From: Diospyros lotus | Taxonomy: Eukaryota; Streptophyta; Magnoliopsida; Ericales; Ebenaceae | Length of the DNA stretch: 64,000 nt | Direction of reading: 5' to 3' | Assembly (NCBI RefSeq): GCF_014633365.1 | Contig: NC_068343.1 | Coordinates: forward strand, 27,373,307-27,437,306 | In this document: one piece after another, positions 11,534-21,200 of the stretch | Numbering within the stretch: the first letter of the stretch is position 1 | How the letters are laid out: each line of letters starts with the position of its first letter | Made by a program: the position numbers and the translations under genes | Notes under the pieces: generated by a model | What the model was told of the DNA's origin: nothing | The model's input: the letters and a program-made list of their open reading frames with translations, nothing else | Databases searched by the model: none

Positions 11534-13362
11534 TTCATTCTTTTTTTTTTTTCTCTCTCTTTTTGCATCTTGACTTGATCTTCATAAACTTGCTTAGGAG
11601 TCAATGGTACAAGTGTAACGGGTCTGTTGTTCATCATGAATGAGTATCTATTTGTATACCCATCCTTAGTAGCCCTTCTATCAAATTCCCAAGGTCTGCC
11701 CAAAAGTATATGACTGGCATGCATTGGAACTACATCACATAACACCTCATCACTATACTTGCCAATTGAGAATGAAACAAGGACTTGCTGCGTAACTTTA
11801 ACCTCTCCACATTCATTCAACCACTGTAACTTGTACGGTCTGGAGTGTTTAATGATGGACAAGTTCAATTTCTCAACCAATGTAGTACTTGCAACATTCG
11901 TGCAACTCCCCCCATCAATGATCAAGCTGCAAACCTTATTGTGTATGAGGCAGCGAGTATGAAAAATGTTCTCCCTTTGTTGCTCCATGTCATCTTCCTT
12001 AACTTGAGAATTCAAAGCTCTTCTAACCACAAGTGCTTCTCCTTCTACTGCATATTCAACCCCATCATCACTAGCATCTTCAAGTGAAGGCATGGATTCA
12101 TCACTTTCACCATCAGTTACCACTTTATTATTTTTCACAATCATGACTCTCTTGTTGGGGCATTGAGAGGCTATATGACCTGTACCCAAACACTTGAAGC
12201 ATTTAATATCCCTGTTTCTAGAAGTTTGGGAATCAGTTTTACCTTTGCCTTTAGTTGAAGCTTCATCCTTGCCTTTGGAAACCCCCTTGGAATCAGTCTT
12301 GTCTTCTTTCTTCCAGTTTTGTTTCACAAAGGAACTACTAGAACCAGAATTGAATTTTGAGGCTCCCTTGCGCTTGAGTTGCCTTTCTACTTTTATTGCC
12401 ACATGCAACATGTCTTCCAACTCCACATAATGCTGCAACTCCACTATATTAGCTATCTCTCTATTTAATCCATTCAAGAAACGAGCCATTGTAGCCTCCC
12501 TATCTTCTGTCACATTAGCCCTTATCATAGCCACCTCTATTTCTTTATAATACTCCTCCACACTCTTAGAGCCTTGCATAAGGGTCTGCAATTTTTGATA
12601 GAGGTCTCTAAAGTAATGGTTAGGAATAAATCGCCTCCTCATGAGAGTCTTCATTTCTCCCCAAGTTGCTACAGGCCTCTCACCATTTCTTCTTCTACTC
12701 AAAACCAATTGATCCCACCAAATGATTGCATAATCAGTGAACTCTATTACTGCCAATTTCACCTTTTTTGCTTCAGAATAATTATGGCACTCAAAAATCA
12801 TTTCTATCTTCTTTTCCCACTCCAAATAAGCTTCAGGGTCATTTCTACCTTGGAAAGAAGGTATCTTCATTTTAATGTTACCAAGGTTCCCATCTTCCCT
12901 ATTCCTTTGTCTTGTAGCATTTCTCCCATGACCTCGCTCATGCCTTACTCTTCTACGTCTATTTCTTCCCATCTCAATTTCAGACTCATAATCTTCCTCA
13001 TTCTCACTTCTTGCTTCATTTCCAGATTCAAACTCTTCATACCCATGCCCAAGAGGTCGTCTAAAATTAGGATTTCTATTAGGTTCCCCCCTTTGCAAGT
13101 TTGCAATCATTGCATCTTGTCTATCCATCCTATCCCTTATTTCCCCCAAAACCATATTGAAGCGCTCAAACTGTTTTTGCATAGCATTGACAACAAAATC
13201 CATGTTTGGTGTACCCCCAACGCTTGATGGTTCCTCCTTGTTAGACATTTGCAAAGCTGTAAAAAAAATCCTCACAACAATAGATGTCACTCTTCCCTCG
13301 TGTTTCACTCTTGATAGGCTTTTTCTCAATGATGATCTTTCACACTCTTGCCTTTTTTCCAC
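11530..13362 (-). CDS. gag: Gag-protease polyprotein of G
   Basis: The longest frame gives 610 residues. A second ATG at 13246-13248 (residue 39, MSNKEEPSS) is the more likely start because the first 38 residues look unlike coding sequence; that version is 572 residues. Residues about 160-330 match the common retrotransposon gag core ([46 protein letters not shown]). A CCHC zinc knuckle lies at 388-401 ([14 protein letters not shown]). An aspartic protease follows with [10 protein letters not shown] (D483) and [11 protein letters not shown] at about 550-560. The site reads DGG rather than DSG or DTG, which I have seen in related plant elements. The frame stops at 11530-11532 just after an A12 run where the pol frame begins. 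Confidence 0.93.
   Translation of the reverse strand: MEKRQECERSSLRKSLSRVKHEGRVTSIVVRIFFTALQMSNKEEPSSVGGTPNMDFVVNAMQKQFERFNMVLGEIRDRMDRQDAMIANLQRGEPNRNPNFRRPLGHGYEEFESGNEARSENEEDYESEIEMGRNRRRRVRHERGHGRNATRQRNREDGNLGNIKMKIPSFQGRNDPEAYLEWEKKIEMIFECHNYSEAKKVKLAVIEFTDYAIIWWDQLVLSRRRNGERPVATWGEMKTLMRRRFIPNHYFRDLYQKLQTLMQGSKSVEEYYKEIEVAMIRANVTEDREATMARFLNGLNREIANIVELQHYVELEDMLHVAIKVERQLKRKGASKFNSGSSSSFVKQNWKKEDKTDSKGVSKGKDEASTKGKGKTDSQTSRNRDIKCFKCLGTGHIASQCPNKRVMIVKNNKVVTDGESDESMPSLEDASDDGVEYAVEGEALVVRRALNSQVKEDDMEQQRENIFHTRCLIHNKVCSLIIDGGSCTNVASTTLVEKLNLSIIKHSRPYKLQWLNECGEVKVTQQVLVSFSIGKYSDEVLCDVVPMHASHILLGRPWEFDRRATKDGYTNRYSFMMNNRPVTLVPLTPKQVYEDQVKMQKEREKKKRMN
11541..11552 (-). other. A12 homopolymer at the gag/pol frame junction
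   Basis: Twelve T on the plus strand, A12 as read in the element. It lies seven codons or fewer before the gag stop. Pol is in the -1 frame relative to gag, so this run is the natural slippage site. It could equally be a one-base contraction of a longer run, or a sequencing error. Confidence 0.75.
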
Positions 13363-14061
13363 TCTTAGTCTTCTCTATTGGCTCTTTAGAGAACTGGTCA
13401 ACTCAATCAAAGGCAATTCCAACACTTGTATAGTGAATTCAACACTTGGAGACAATGAGAAATGTGATAGTAGATCAAGAAAAAAATAGAAATGCAACAA
13501 TGAGAAAGGTGGAAGTGGATCAGCAACTTTTAAGAACAATTTGACACTTGGAAAAGATGAGGAATGCAATAATGAATCAGGAGCTTTTAAGATCAACAAT
13601 TTGTAGAATAGAAATGTTGGATATCAAACACAAATCAGCACAACCCTTTTTTTTTTTTTTTTTTTTTTGTTTCTTTCTCTTTTCTTTTCTTTTCTTTTTT
13701 TTTTTAAAAAAAAAAATTGACCAAAAGATAGGACACTAATCAAGTTGGGACAATTCTGGTGAGTGCTGTTTGGTAGAAACGTTTATAACTTTCTCTACAA
13801 AGCTCCGATTGATGTGTTTTCAAAACGACCAGAAAGATGAGATTCTGAACTATGAAAATGACATATTGCACGTCCAAAAACTCGAAGTATAACGTGTTGA
13901 AACAAAGGCACAAAGAAAGTGACGTCCAGATTCAAAGAGAAGATGAACAGACACAAAGAGAGTTACGTTCAGAATTAAAAGAACATGAACAAACACAAGG
14001 AACAAGGGAACACGAAAATGAGGCTAAAAGACACAAAGATATAACCTGAGTTTAGGCCGAA
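13363..14061 (-). other. 5' leader of element G
   Basis: About 700 bp separate the PBS from gag. It holds long T and A tracts at 13647-13720 and no coding frame that continues into gag. This is the usual site of packaging signals, but none can be identified by eye. Confidence 0.6.
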
Positions 14062-14073
14062 GCTCTGATACCA
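14062..14073 (-). other. Primer-binding site of element G (tRNA-Met)
   Basis: The minus strand reads TGGTATCAGAGC three bases inside the 5' LTR. This is the standard plant initiator tRNA-Met complement. Confidence 0.92.
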
Positions 14074-14076
14074 AGA

Positions 14077-14887
14077 TGGTGCGAACCCAAAAGGATTTGA
14101 TCCTATGAACCCACAACCAATGCAAGATATACGCACCCCAAGAACGCTAAACACAGATTTGGATGATCCACACGAAACCCTTGGACACGAAAGAACAAGG
14201 ACCCCGAATGTTGAAGACGCCACAAGGTTGATCAAGCCTTGATAAGTCGGTTAGTTCATAAAAGAACCCAAGAGAAGAGCACCTCTCAAATCTGGAATTC
14301 CAGAAAAGTAAATCACTCATTCATTGATTGATTTTCAATTGTTGGGAGAGTACAATTTATAGAGAGAGTAAACACTTAGGAAAATACAAAAGACCATAAT
14401 TACTAGCCTAGGAAATATTCAAATCTGATTTCCCAAAAAATATTAAATCTCTAACTTAATTAGCCTAGAAACTCAAAGTATTAAAGATGCTTGAAAATAT
14501 GAAAAGTCAGATTGGGTTTTCAAGATTAAATTTTCGTGCACCCATGTGGCTAAGATTTAAAACAACATGTGCAGCCCAAAATAATAAAGTACAAGCCCCA
14601 ATGAGTCAGCCCAAGTGTCCATTATGGCCCAAGCTCTTCATTTAATAGTATTCTGGCTCAAAAGACTCTCAACAGCTCCCTCTTCAGCCCATATAATGTT
14701 GATGACGTCTTGCTTGCTTTTTAGGTCAGAATCTTGATAATTTTGATTGGCCCACATATCTAGAACCAGCCCATTCAAAGCTTCTTTAAGTCTTTTAGCT
14801 CTTGCCCTTGTAATTGGCCCTACTGGAACATGCAATGGGTCACTTGAATGATTTGAGTCAGCTTGTTCTTCGTGATGATTCTCATCA
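14077..14887 (-). repeat. 5' LTR of element G (811 bp)
   Basis: By eye it is identical to 7862-8672. The ORF at 14638-14835 is the LTR-borne end of the pol frame, cut off from the rest. CCAAC follows at 14888-14892. Confidence 0.95.
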
Positions 14888-15499
14888 CCAACTCACCAAT
14901 CGTCTCCTATTCATCATTAGGAACTCAGAAATCAATATTTCTATTTTTCCTCAATTTTCTCTATTTTTCTTTTATTTTTAAACCTTTCTTACCTTCGGAA
15001 ATTCATAAAAAATACCTAACATCAAGTTTCACCAAATATTTTTCCATGATAATTCCTAAAATAATTTTACAAAAATTACAAAATTAAAATCAAGGACAAA
15101 CCCTACCTCACGCGCCCTCACGCGCCACCTAGGAGCTCGACGAGTAAAGCCCACGCGCGGTCGGTGCAGTCGTCTTCTCCGGCTCCGGCGAACTCCAATG
15201 CTTCAAATGACCACAGGGGCTTGTAGAGCTTGATGAGGCGACCTCAATGGTGCCTTCAATCGTTGGAAAAAGTCACCGGAGATGGCTTTAAAAGCTAGTT
15301 GCAGGTCACGGCATCGGCAAACCCGATTTTCTGGCCAACTCACTGAAACCTTGCTATTTCTACACCAAACGATCCCAAATTCTCCAGAATTGATCCTTAA
15401 AACACAAAGAACAAAATCCCCTTATCCTTGAGCCTTGATTCAAGCCAAAATGCCCTTAATTTCACTCGATTTTTTGAAAAACTCTCGGCCTCGAGTGTC

Positions 15500-15507
15500 T
15501 ATTTATA
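15500..15507 (-). promoter_or_regulatory. TATA box of LTR C
   Basis: The minus strand reads TATAAATA, about 700 bp into the LTR from its 5' end at 16205. LTRs F and Q have the same box at a similar depth. Confidence 0.6.
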
Positions 15508-17099
15508 CCCTCTCTAGACTCGATTTTTCACCACAAATCAGTTGCTCTTATCCCCTTGACCCTAGATCTAGCTTCCTAACTAATCGAGAAGCACCAAATC
15601 GAGAGCTAGAACCCTCGAAAAATTCGGCCAAATCGGAAATCTTTTGGCCATTATTTCCGATCACATCAAGGCCATTTTTCGGCCAATGGAAGCTCCTAAT
15701 GGCCTCATAATCGCCTGGAAGCTATCCTAGAGCCTTCGGGCGACCTGCCCGACGTCTCAGAGGCGACCGGTCGGTTTCACACCATGCAATTTTGAAAAAT
15801 TGCATTTTGGCCCCTAGCCAACTTTTAATTGCATTTTCTTTCATTCTTTGATACCCCTAGACTATCTAATACTTTTACTACAGCCCACAAGATCTATATT
15901 TTCCATTTCCTCAAGAAATTTCTGAAAAATTCGTCATTTCGACCTCCCTTGGATATTTTACAAAATCTGCACTTTTGCTTGAACACCCTTATTTGCATGT
16001 TTTTGACTTCAAACCTTCGAAAATCCCTTGATCTTGTTGAATGTTGATTATTTGGGTAATTTGACCTTTATTGGCTTGCTTGACATAGTCCCTCATCTTC
16101 TGTTTAAGTTTTGAGTATTGCACAAAAGCCCGAAACTATAATTGAATACCGAATTTGACCTCAAAATTTCTAAAATGCTTATAATATTGAACACTGGATA
16201 TTACATTAGAGGTTATTGATTTGAGGATCTAACCTTGTTAAGTGATAAAACAACTGGTCAGATTAACTTAGTTATTGAAGTTAGGGTCCGATGATATGAT
16301 TTAGGTGTAAGGTTAACTCGATAACCATGATTATGGATTCGGGAGATTTAGAGATTGTTGATTTGAGGTCATTAGTCAAAATCCTTACGATGAAATGATA
16401 GGATAACTAGTAGTTATCGAGGATGATCGAATCATGAATGATTAGTCGGATGGGACATGGCCTTGCTGATGATAAGTATTTTCGAGGTTCATTTAGTAGC
16501 TCCAAAAATAAGATCAAGGATCCGAGGGATTGGATCAAGTGAGAGACCGAAGATGGTCAAAATGATGACATATGAGTTATTTCAGTTGATGAGGTGATAG
16601 TGGTGCAACCGATACGACTTGTGGAGACAAGACAAGGAATCCTAGTAGTGTGGTAGCACTACTGGTTTGGTGTTTGCAATTACAGATATGGATCTAGGAA
16701 CCCACGTGCAGAGGGCTGAGAGATGGCTTGCAGTAAGGTACGGGAGACCCGTCAACCAAAGCATCATAGCGGGCTGTCTAGGAGACGATCAAATATTGAA
16801 AATCTAGGACAACTCAGTAGGGTCTGTACCTTGTATGGGGTTCAAATCCCAATGGTTTAGGATGCGAGGTGTGCCACTAGCTGAGTTTGAAAGAGGCCGG
16901 AAGCCTAGGGAATCAACCCAAAATGAGATGGATTGAATATGGATTAAGTGTCCTATTTAAAGAATTGCATCGGGGATCATGGTCATCTTGGGAGTTGGTG
17001 ACACGATGAATAGTGCAACTCTTGAGGGGTAGAATACCTCTGTGTCGAGTATGACAATGCTAAGTGAGATCATGAGATGGTCGTGTATGCAATTGCCTC

Positions 17100-17633
17100 A
17101 AAGAAAGAGTTGGGCTGCAAAGGAAAAGAATAAAGGAGACGAGCACTAACGCCGAGCATGTCTATCTTGTCTGTATCCAAAACTCTAGACCACATGTCAA
17201 AGCACTCCCCATAAACCCAACTGTTGTCATCCAACTATATTACTCCCTAGTGGGGAACAAGTAGCGAAGGTAGAATGGGAGTCAGACCTCTGGAAGCAAC
17301 CACTTTCTCCCTATGTAGGGTGCGATGATAGTCTCTCTGTGGGTTGACTACGACACGACGATACAACCCCCAGCTACTCTCTTGGACTACATCAACGGTT
17401 ACCTAGTCGAAGCGGGAACTAACTTCACCCTTTGGAGTGCAACAGAAGCTTGCTCCCGCCCCGTGTCTGGTTATCATGGGCCATTCTCTTAGGATTGGCC
17501 TCACTCATGGCCACTGACGCATCCCTCTCGAATGATAAGTGAAGTGCTCGATCAGCCCTCTCGACTAGGGGAAAGGCTCCCCTGGTGGATTAGGAGGGAG
17601 GAGATGGTCAGCGGGATGAAACTTCCCTGCTAA
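17100..17633. other. GC-richer segment of unknown origin, possibly organellar
   Basis: The composition changes from AT-rich LTR text to a more balanced, non-repetitive sequence. It has phrases such as GGTTGACTACGACACGACG and GCTCCCGCCCCGTGTCTGG. No long ORF, PBS or LTR end was found. It lies between the decayed interior of F and a truncated LTR of B, so it marks a rearrangement. The texture resembles plant mitochondrial intergenic DNA, but I cannot confirm that without a search. Confidence 0.35.
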
Positions 17634-17634
17634 C

Positions 17635-19534
17635 GATATGCCCTAATGTAACTTCCCTAGCCTACTAGCCCGGCACGAAACCCTAAGCAATAATCCCGAC
17701 CTGCTGATAAGGTATACCTAATGTTGTTCAATCAATTACCCTTGGGGAATTATGGCTACTCTATCAGGGAAACATCTTTTCTTGACACAAGTATTGATAT
17801 GCTAATAATATCATGTCGAATAAGATATCACGAATAATGATACAACAATATATGCATAGATATGACAAAATGCTCATATAACTTAGTCACTTTCATGACT
17901 ATCATGCTCAACATAGGCAATCATATCATATATATATATATATATATAAGCTTTTGGGAGAAACCACTCACTTTTTTTTTCACAAAGTTTGGAACATCTC
18001 GAAAAATGTGCATTACCTCGATTTTCATGCCAAAACTCCAAATTCGCACAAATCACGTCACGTCAAGCCCAAAGCACCCTATCCATTATATTTATTTAAA
18101 TAATCATTACAACACATTTTTTTCATAATTTTCTTACATTTTTCTATATTTTCTTTCTATTTTTCTTCCCTAATATTCCAAAATAAATACTTACTTAAAT
18201 ATTTTTCCAATTATTTTTACACTAAAATTCCTAAAATATTTTTCTAAGAATTTTAAAAAAAAATTCAAAAAATACTTAGGCCCTATGCGCCGCTCATGAA
18301 ACTGAGAGTGAGACTAGCGTGTGAGCTTCACGCGCTAGTCGTCTTCTTCTGCGCCGGTACACTAGCGATGCTGGAATTTGATTTTATTTTTCTCTACTCC
18401 TTCAATTTATCCTAATGGTGGGTTTGGATTCTCAAAAGGATGACCAGAAGCACCCCAATCGGCTGATTACAGATTCAGCTAAATCACCCACCTACGTTTC
18501 CGGCGACGCTTCTATTCTCACTTCACACTACACGAAAGCTCTCCAAAACTTCTAGAAACACTTTACCACTCTCAAGGATTAAAAGCCCCTTATCCTTGTT
18601 GCTCGGTTTTCCCTTTAACGTGCTTGATTTCAAGCTTCAAACTTGAAAAATTTCAGCCACTTCAATCACTTTTTATACTCAAAATCGACCCTCCAAACGT
18701 TGAATCTCGCTTAATCCAAGGCCACTAACACACCCACTTGCCCTAAGTCAGTCCAAAACCTCAAAGAGGGCTCACAAAAATCCCATTACAGTGGCCAGAA
18801 ATTCTGGCTATTTTTGGCTAAAATTTCAATCATTATTATAATTGACATGGCGTTTTGTTTGCCAAGAAACTGTCTAAGCCTTGCTTCGAGGCCCCCTGTC
18901 CACTTCCTCGGGTCTCCCATGGCTGAATTCGGTGATGGGATGGGTGTGGTCAGCCATGGCTATGGAAGTTTTTTGCAAATTTCCACTTTCATCCCTTCTC
19001 AACTTTAGAATTTTAATTTTGGCCCTTTTCAGGCAATCCCTTGGGTTTTCGAGTATACCATTAAGATCCACGAGTTCTAGATTCTTCATTTCATTATCGA
19101 AACTTTATAAAAAATATCTTTTTGATCCCCCTTAGGCAAAATTTAAAAATTACACTTAGGCCTGAATGAATGATTTGACTGTAAATCCTTTCGTTTTGAC
19201 CTGAAACCACTTAAGGGTTGTTTATGAAGCCAACTTTGACTCTTTTAAGGGTTCTGTTGACTTTTCAAAAACCCCTTATGGTAATTCAGTTTTTCAGCCT
19301 GATCTGAAGCTGTATCAAAAACTGTCTCTAATCCGATTTCTTTCAATGTCATAAATCATTTCTCGAGATGTTAGTTAAGGACATACTTATTTCCTTTGGT
19401 ATCTAAGCTTTTGGGAATTCCTTCTGGCTGATTTAGTTGTTTTCTCTGTCTATTCTAATACCGATTCCTTTGAAACTTCGTATTTCTTTCCATACATTTA
19501 TTTCAGAAGTAACCCAAAAGTTTTGGGTATTACA
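17635..19534 (-). mobile_element. 3' LTR of chromovirus B, truncated at its far end
   Basis: It matches the right-hand LTR of B from about 26884 to 28200 and then 37600 to 38173. The end at 19534 (GGGTATTACA) is intact and followed by a polypurine tract. About 480 bp that should lie left of 17635 are missing and replaced by unrelated sequence. A (TA)n run is near 17930-17948. An ORF at 18814-19008 has a homologous counterpart at 28055-28237 only because both lie in this LTR. Confidence 0.85.
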
Positions 19535-19547
19535 TTTTCTCCCTCTA
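19535..19547 (-). other. Polypurine tract of element B
   Basis: On the minus strand TTAGAGGGAGAAAA leads directly into the LTR start TGTAATACCC. It confirms the element's orientation and border. Confidence 0.75.
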
Positions 19548-19914
19548 AGGAAATTTTGTGCTCGAAATTTTTTCTTTTACCCAACCAATTTATCAATATT
19601 TGGCAAACAACTTGCAACTACAATAACCTTTATACCTTAGCCATACATTTGTTGCTAATCTACTTAGTAATCATCCAAATTCGCATCATTATATGAGAAA
19701 TGCCTACTAGGCATGCTGTATCTTTCTCGAAATTTCCTGTTGTAGCTTTTACCAATCGATCACATACACCAAGAATAGTTTAGATCATCTTAAAAATAAA
19801 TACTCTATTCATAATCATCTCTTCATTTCACAAAATTTCTGGTAACATTCCTTAGAAAACCACAAAAAATTTGCTATTTTATTTCCATTTCCTCAAATAA
19901 TTGGGGATATTTTT

Positions 19915-21200
19915 CCTTAATTGTATCTTCGAGCTTCCATGTAGCCTCTTCCTCAATGTGATTTATCTACTGAATCTTCACTAACTAATTGAATTTATTC
20001 CTCAAAGCTTGGTCACGATGATCTAAGATCCGTTCAGGCGACTCTGGATAAGTTAAATTGTCTTTTAGCTCGATTACTTCTACTCGAATTTCCTGGGTCG
20101 AGTCTGGTATATGCTTTCGAAGTTGAGACACATGGAAAACATCGTGGATGTTGGACAGGCTAGGAGGAAGTTCTAGATGATAAGCCAACGGTCCAACTCG
20201 CCCTATTACTGGATAGAGTCCTATAAATCGAGGTCTCAATTTACCCTCTTTCTTTCCTTGAGTTGCCAAGTGCTAAGATGACACTTTTAGGTACACATGA
20301 TCTCCTACCTCAACTTCCAAATCCCATCTCAATTTATCCGCATAAGACTCTTATCAACTTTACGCAGTTCGGGTTCTTTCTCGAATCTGCCGTATCTTTT
20401 TCATAATTTGTTGCACCAGCTCAAGCCCCAATATTTGTCTCTCTTCTACTTCAGTCCAACAAATAGGTTAGTGACATTTCCTCCCATATAGAGCCTCATA
20501 AGGTTCCATTCCTATACTATTGTGATAGATGTTGTTATAAGCAAACTCTAACAACGGCAGGTGTTCTTCCCAGCTACCCTTGAAGTCTAGGGTACAGGAT
20601 CTTATCATGTCCTCAAGTGTCTGAATGGTCCTCTTTGACTGTCCATTGGTCTGTGGATGGTAGGCTGTGCTAAGATTCAGTTGCGTCCCCATGCATTCTT
20701 GTAAGCTTCCCCAAAATCTTGAGGTGAACCCCGGGTCCCGATCAGAGACTATGCTTACTGGCATGCCATGAAGTCTAATTATCTCTCCAATGTACTGCTC
20801 TGTAAGCTTTCAAACTGACCTATCCATCTGCGTAGGCAAAAAGTATGCCGATTTCATTAGTCAGTCTACAATGACCCAAATTGCATCGTTGCCTCTTTGA
20901 CTCTTGGGAAGCCCTATCACAAAATCCATCGTGATACATTCCTATTTCCATTCTGGGATGTCTAAAGGTTTCATGAGCCTTGCTGGTTTCTGGTGCTCGA
21001 TCTTTACTCTTTGGCACGTGTTGCATTGAGCCACCTTTCTTGCCACACTTGTTTTCATTCCAAGCAACCAGTAGACTTCTCGAAGGTCTTTATACTTTTT
21101 TGTGGCTCCTGGGTGTATTGTATATCAAGCTCTATACGCCTCGTTCAGGATTCTTTACCTCAAGTCCCTTTGATTTGGCACGTATATTCTTCCCCGAAAT
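19915..21200 (-). pseudogene. Integrase and chromodomain remains of element B
   Basis: Read on the minus strand, 20820-21026 and 20468-20764 carry integrase core blocks ([38 protein letters not shown]). Positions 19985-20269 carry the integrase C-terminus (GPLAYHLELPPSLSNIHDVFHVSQL). Beyond a stop, about 19915-19985 still shows a chromodomain-like tail (NHIEEEATWK). This combination marks a Tekay/Del chromovirus. Stops and frame jumps separate the blocks. Confidence 0.85.

Larger units (their letters stand above)
7862..14887 (-). mobile_element. Complete young Ty3/gypsy retrotransposon G (7,026 bp), CRM-like
   Basis: Two 811-bp LTRs bound the element, which has TG...CA ends and CCAAC duplications at 7857-7861 and 14888-14892. 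On the minus strand the order is 5' LTR, tRNA-Met PBS, leader, gag-protease ORF, RT-RNase H-integrase ORF, PPT, 3' LTR. Base-by-base reading found no difference between the LTRs, so insertion was very recent. Both ORFs lack internal stops. The pol ORF ends inside the 3' LTR and I see no classic chromodomain after the integrase. The tail carries a [10 protein letters not shown] motif. Those traits fit the CRM lineage of centromere-targeting chromoviruses, but the clade call is inference. It sits in solo LTR C and is the youngest layer of the left nest. Confidence 0.95.
6679..16205 (-). mobile_element. Solo LTR C (about 2.5 kb without its insert), duplication TTAGA
   Basis: The outer ends are TGTAACACCTCG at 6679 and GGATATTACA at 16205. 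TTAGA flanks both sides (6674-6678 and 16206-16210). Subtracting element G and its duplication leaves 6679-7861 plus 14893-16205, about 2,496 bp. It is minus-oriented: transcription would run from 16205 toward 6679, and a TATA box is at 15500-15507 on the minus strand. There is no internal coding region, so it is a solo LTR. Its closest relatives here are C2 (28202-37594) and Q (39254-41456). Confidence 0.9.
6508..17099 (+). repeat. Decayed interior of element F, split by solo LTR C
   Basis: The unique parts are 6508-6678 and 16211 to about 17099. Joining them across the TTAGA duplication gives a continuous leader-like sequence. No ORF over 60 codons and no recognisable gag, protease or RT motif remain. 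The 3' boundary is unclear because the sequence changes character near 17100. Confidence 0.6.

Noticed and set aside
12574..13227. 217-codon open frame on the plus strand
   Set aside because: It is the antisense shadow of the gag-protease ORF of element G.
18814..19008. Conserved frame also found at 28055-28237
   Set aside because: The similarity exists because both are the same region of the two LTRs of element B.
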